Origin: Cohnella silvisoli
GTDB taxonomy: Bacteria > Bacillota > Bacilli > Paenibacillales > Paenibacillaceae
Assembly (NCBI RefSeq): GCF_021190915.1
Contig: NZ_JAIOAP010000001.1
Location: 248,001 to 312,000, forward strand
DNA: 64,000 nt
Reading direction: 5' to 3'
Shown: positions 60,728-64,000 of the stretch, piece after piece
Position numbering within the stretch: the first letter of the stretch is position 1
Layout of the letters: each line of letters begins with the position of its first letter
Notes under the pieces: model-generated
Database searches by the model: none
The model's input: the letters and a program-made list of their open reading frames with translations, nothing else
What the model was told of the DNA's origin: nothing
Translations under genes and position numbers: made by a program

Positions 60728-63019
60728 ATGAAAATGATCAGACAATCGATTTTCTATGTGCTGGCGTTTGTCATGTTGGGTGTTTTCCAGGGAGGAGGTA
60801 CAGCGTTGGCGGCCACTCAGTACGCAACACCGACCGTCATCAACGACACCGTTACGAGCGCGATCGCCTACACCGGCTCCTGGCAGCTATATAGCGCGAG
60901 AGGGGTCGGAGATTACGCCGACGATGTGCATGCGACGATCTACAACAACGATTATTTCGTGTTCACTTTTACGGGAACGGGTGTCGAATATGTGACGGAG
61001 AAGGACAGCGGGCTGGGCGACGTTGATATTTATATCGACAATGTCCTTCAAGCCACTGTTAACTGTTATAACGCCACGCGCTTGTCGCAACAGACGGTTT
61101 TCAGCAAAACCGGATTGGCACCGGGCACGCATACGCTCAAGGCAGTTAAGAAGAACGGCACTTACATGATCGTCGACGCGATGAAATTTTATCCGATCGG
61201 CTCGGTGTATGTAAACAATGCCACTTCGGTCGCTGTCGGCTCTTATGAAATTGCGTATACCGGCTCTTGGCAGCACTACAAAAACCGGGGCGTGGGGGAT
61301 TACGACAACGATGTTCACGCCACGATTTACAACAACGACTATTTTCAGTTTACGTTCGAGGGCACCGGCATCGACTACATTTCCGAGAAGGACGCGGGGC
61401 TTGGCACCGTTGATATTTACATCGACGGCGTCTTCCAGACGACCGTCAATTGCTACAACGGCTCTTTGCTTGCGCAGCAGACCGTGTACAGCAAAGTCGG
61501 GCTAGCGCCGGGCACGCATACTTTCAAGGCAGTCAAGACGGGCGGGACGTACATGATGGTAGATGCGTTGAAAGTGTACTACGACGCCCAATCGCTCTAT
61601 GACGATTACAACAAAAGCATCGTGTACACAAGCGGCGCTTTTAGCAGCTCTACCGCGCTGGCGGGCCCCCTGAACGGCTCGATGCACTGGACGACAACGG
61701 CGAACGCGTCAGCCGAGCTTTCTTTTTACGGCAATTCCATTCAATATGTCGGCACCAAAAATACGGATCACGGCTTCGTAGACGTGTATATCGACGATGT
61801 GTTCGCGGCCACGGTGGATACGTACGGTTCGAGCCGTCAATGGCAGTACGTGTTCTTCACCAAGACGTGGACGACCAGCGGAACCCATAAAATCAAAATC
61901 GTCTGCAAAAATCAGAAAAACGCGGCTTCGAGCAGCATCGGCTTCGATCTGGATGTTTTCAAGTATACGTATGATCCCGAGGAACTGGCCGCCAAGCCGC
62001 TCTGGCAAGGTACGACGATGAACAACGAGACGCTGCTCCTGTATTCTCCCGACGGAAGCCCGGCCAGCGCGCCGCTGCTATTCGCACCAACAAGCATTAT
62101 CTCCGTTAAGAGCAGCAGGCTGGACATTGAATACTTGGAAAATGTGGATTGGACGTATGCCAACGGGAAGTTGACGCGCACGGCCAATTCCCGCATCCCA
62201 TACGTGACTTACGCCGATATGTACCCTTCAACTTCGAGCGCGTATACGCAACCGCGAACAGGAGGCGGATATATCCGGTACGGGGGCGACACGTTCTGGT
62301 TCGATAAGCAGATTGTCATCACCTATACGCATGCGGCTAACGCGTGGACCGGCCCGACGCCGACCTTCGCCGGCAGCACGCTCGTTAATACGATGAGTAA
62401 GCTGAACAATCATAGCAACTTGAAGCTTGTTCTGTACGGGGACAGCATTTCGGTCGGAGCCAATACAAGCGCGTTCATGAAAGTAGTGCCTTATATGGCG
62501 TCCTGGGGTAAGCAAGTTGCACGTTCGCTCGAGAAAGTTTATGGCTCGAACGTTTCATTCGTCAACCCTTCGGTCGGAGGCGAGCAGTCGCTGTGGGGTA
62601 AAAACAATGCGGCGACCTATGTGGCAAGTGAAAATCCTGATCTCGTCATTATCGCCTTCGGCATGAACGACGGAACAGCGGTCAGCGCAGTGTCGCCCGC
62701 CACGTTCAAAAGCAACATCGCTTCAATAATCGACACGGTGCGCGCGACGAAGCCGCAAGCGGAGTTTATTCTGGTCGGCACGACGCTGGCCAATTCCGAG
62801 GCTGCGAACTTCTCTTCCTTGCAATCTCAATACATTACCGTGCTCGATCAGATTGCCGCTGAGAAAACGGGCGTTGTGACCGCGAATATGACAGGCGTTC
62901 ACCAGACGTTGCTGCAAACGAAGCCGTTTCGCGACATGACCGGCAACAACGTCAACCATCCGAACGACTTCTTGTCGCGTTGGTACGGCCAATTCATCAC
63001 GGGTTTGCTTGTGCAGTAG
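60728..63019 (+). CDS. Secreted SGNH/GDSL esterase with three carbohydrate-binding-like repeats
   Basis: 763 residues (ATG 60728, or 60725); its ribosome site overlaps the stop of the previous gene. Signal peptide ~1-28. Three related beta-sandwich modules follow (~31-158, 159-290, 291-415). Modules 1 and 2 are close copies ('AYTGSWQLYSARGVGDYADD' / 'AYTGSWQHYKNRGVGDYDND', 'TVDIYIDGVFQTTVNCYNG'); module 3 is more diverged. After a linker domain (~416-560) comes the SGNH hydrolase: 'LVLYGDSISVGAN' (Ser of GDS), 'PSVGGEQS' (block II Gly), 'IIAFGMNDG' (block III Asn) and 'NHPNDFLSRW' (catalytic His). It likely removes acetyl or other acyl groups from the glycan before glycosidase attack. Confidence 0.88.
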   Translation: MKMIRQSIFYVLAFVMLGVFQGGGTALAATQYATPTVINDTVTSAIAYTGSWQLYSARGVGDYADDVHATIYNNDYFVFTFTGTGVEYVTEKDSGLGDVDIYIDNVLQATVNCYNATRLSQQTVFSKTGLAPGTHTLKAVKKNGTYMIVDAMKFYPIGSVYVNNATSVAVGSYEIAYTGSWQHYKNRGVGDYDNDVHATIYNNDYFQFTFEGTGIDYISEKDAGLGTVDIYIDGVFQTTVNCYNGSLLAQQTVYSKVGLAPGTHTFKAVKTGGTYMMVDALKVYYDAQSLYDDYNKSIVYTSGAFSSSTALAGPLNGSMHWTTTANASAELSFYGNSIQYVGTKNTDHGFVDVYIDDVFAATVDTYGSSRQWQYVFFTKTWTTSGTHKIKIVCKNQKNAASSSIGFDLDVFKYTYDPEELAAKPLWQGTTMNNETLLLYSPDGSPASAPLLFAPTSIISVKSSRLDIEYLENVDWTYANGKLTRTANSRIPYVTYADMYPSTSSAYTQPRTGGGYIRYGGDTFWFDKQIVITYTHAANAWTGPTPTFAGSTLVNTMSKLNNHSNLKLVLYGDSISVGANTSAFMKVVPYMASWGKQVARSLEKVYGSNVSFVNPSVGGEQSLWGKNNAATYVASENPDLVIIAFGMNDGTAVSAVSPATFKSNIASIIDTVRATKPQAEFILVGTTLANSEAANFSSLQSQYITVLDQIAAEKTGVVTANMTGVHQTLLQTKPFRDMTGNNVNHPNDFLSRWYGQFITGLLVQ

Positions 63020-63042
63020 AAAGATAAAAGGATGTGGAGAAT

Positions 63043-64000
63043 GTGCTGACCGCAACACGTTTAACAGTAGAGTACATGGAAAATCCGCTCGGTAACGACC
63101 GGGAGCAGCCGGGATTAGGCTGGCAATTGCAGGCGGCGGAGCGCAATAGCCGCCAGACGGCCTATCATATTATCGTTTCCCGGAGCGAGGAGCTTCTTCG
63201 CGAGGATGTCGGGGATGTGTGGGACACCGGTAAAGTCGCGTCCGACCAATCGCAGCATGTCATTTACGAGGGCGCTAAGCTGGCTGCCGGGACGCGTTAC
63301 TACTGGAAAGTCAAGGCATGGGATCAGCACGGGAGAGAAGGAGCATGGAGCGCGCACGGGTTTTGGGAAACGGGGCTGCTGGAACTGTCCGCATGGCAGG
63401 CGGAATGGATTACGGCGCCCTTCCTCCTGGACCCGCAGCCGGAGCCGGATATGCTGCGGGATATTCCCGTCGTGTGGGATAGTTATGCCGGCCCGGCAGA
63501 GCGCAAGGAACAACTTGTTCGTTATTTCCGCTTCGTTTTCGAACTGGACGATCAACCGCTCGCCGATGCCAAGCTGCAAATCTACGCTGCGGACGCCGTG
63601 CATATCCACGTCAACGGGCAGGATGAAGGGCTGATTTTTCCCTATTCCCAATCGGTCGCGCTCGATATCGCTTTGTGGCTGCAAGCCGGACGCAATGTGA
63701 TCGCCTGCCGGGCGGACGGCGAGAAACAAGGATTTATTGTCGCCGTATACGTGACGTATGCCGATGGACGAACGAAATCGTTCACGACCGCAGACGGCTG
63801 GAAAACGACCGATCTTCCGGGTGAGGACTGGATTTCTCTTTCCATGGATGACGGGAACTGGCGACCTGTTGTGGCAATCGGAAAGTTCGGGCACGGAGAC
63901 TGGCAATCGTATAACCGCATTCTGTATCCGGTCAATACCGCTTACGGTCCCAACCCTGTCTTCGGAAAGACGTTTCGCGTGGAGAAAAAGGTTGCGAGGG
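63043..64000 (+). CDS. Alpha-L-rhamnosidase (GH78) N-terminal part, 3' end outside window
   Basis: The frame is open from GTG 63043 (SD 'ggatgtggag') to the end of the window, 319 codons. N-terminal fibronectin-like and rhamnosidase N-domain features are visible: 'VEYMENPLGNDREQPGLGWQ', 'AYHIIVSRSEELL', 'RYYWKVKAWDQHGREGAWSA', 'FWETGLLELSAWQAEWITAP', then 'RYFRFVFELDD' and 'QIYAADAVHIHVNGQDEG'. The catalytic barrel lies beyond the window. There is no signal peptide, so it probably acts in the cytoplasm on imported oligosaccharides, removing terminal L-rhamnose. 23 bases after the esterase gene, hence probably the same operon. Confidence 0.9.
   Translation, partial: MLTATRLTVEYMENPLGNDREQPGLGWQLQAAERNSRQTAYHIIVSRSEELLREDVGDVWDTGKVASDQSQHVIYEGAKLAAGTRYYWKVKAWDQHGREGAWSAHGFWETGLLELSAWQAEWITAPFLLDPQPEPDMLRDIPVVWDSYAGPAERKEQLVRYFRFVFELDDQPLADAKLQIYAADAVHIHVNGQDEGLIFPYSQSVALDIALWLQAGRNVIACRADGEKQGFIVAVYVTYADGRTKSFTTADGWKTTDLPGEDWISLSMDDGNWRPVVAIGKFGHGDWQSYNRILYPVNTAYGPNPVFGKTFRVEKKVAR

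Noticed and set aside
1..64000. tRNA, rRNA, prophage or integrative element
   Set aside because: No cloverleaf or rRNA sequence, integrase, or structural phage gene was recognised in reading both strands.

Overview
This window looks like chromosomal DNA of a Paenibacillus- or Cohnella-type member of the Paenibacillaceae. GC content is moderate and Shine-Dalgarno sites are strong. There are repeated YesMN/LplABC-style sugar ABC systems, a YolD/Y-family polymerase operon, an IF-3-like paralogue and ydaO-type c-di-AMP riboswitches. I see no rRNA, tRNA, CRISPR array, prophage or intact insertion sequence. The genus is an inference from gene content.

Layout. (1) 0-2.4 kb: the end of a sugar-binding lipoprotein gene and a beta-propeller glycosidase-like gene, then a decayed enolase-superfamily fragment. 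(2) 3.3-11.3 kb: a potassium-uptake locus. Two consecutive c-di-AMP riboswitches, each followed by its own terminator, precede an unrecognised 140-aa protein, a 36-aa membrane peptide, kdpF, kdpA, kdpB, kdpC and a KdpD-like protein. That last protein carries two sensor units in tandem and no kinase domain. There is no kdpE. (3) 11.5-18.2 kb: an endonuclease-like protein, a cyclophilin lipoprotein, a heterodimeric ABC exporter with one degenerate ATP site, two small proteins and an L,D-transpeptidase. (4) 18.2-25.5 kb: a YesN/YesM two-component system divergent from a three-gene oligosaccharide importer. (5) 25.6-30.4 kb: single genes (secreted coiled-coil protein, SHOCT protein, SDR, HMCES/YedK, acetyltransferase, hydrolase). 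(6) 30.5-32.5 kb: a LexA-controlled operon (68-aa protein, Y-family polymerase, YolD). (7) 32.5-38.5 kb: a sugar catabolic cluster (FGGY kinase divergent from class II aldolase, DUF4432 epimerase-like, AraA-type isomerase, DeoR regulator). (8) 38.6-38.95 kb: a 51-52 bp tandem repeat array. (9) 39-47.8 kb: TetR/MMPL pair, DUF1304 protein, OmpR-type two-component system, topoisomerase III and an IF-3-like protein. (10) 47.9-48.3 kb: an IS4-type transposase relic. (11) 48.7-64 kb: a large secreted polysaccharide-degradation locus.

How it fits together. The Kdp locus appears wired to c-di-AMP at the RNA level, and possibly again at protein level through the kinase-less KdpD. The 32.5-38.5 kb cluster holds a mutarotase-like enzyme, an isomerase, a kinase and an aldolase. 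That is enough to take an aldose through a ketose phosphate to C2/C3 products, but no araD or araB-type set is present, so the substrate is open. The final 15 kb codes for a GH20 hexosaminidase with three discoidin domains, an unassigned TIM-barrel protein, an LplBC/lipoprotein importer, a GH99-like protein split by a six-repeat calcium-binding propeller, a three-module SGNH esterase and the start of a GH78 rhamnosidase. Together they suggest stepwise attack on a branched, probably acylated, rhamnose- and HexNAc-containing glycan. No importer ATPase is encoded in the window, so a shared MsmX-type ATPase elsewhere is presumed.
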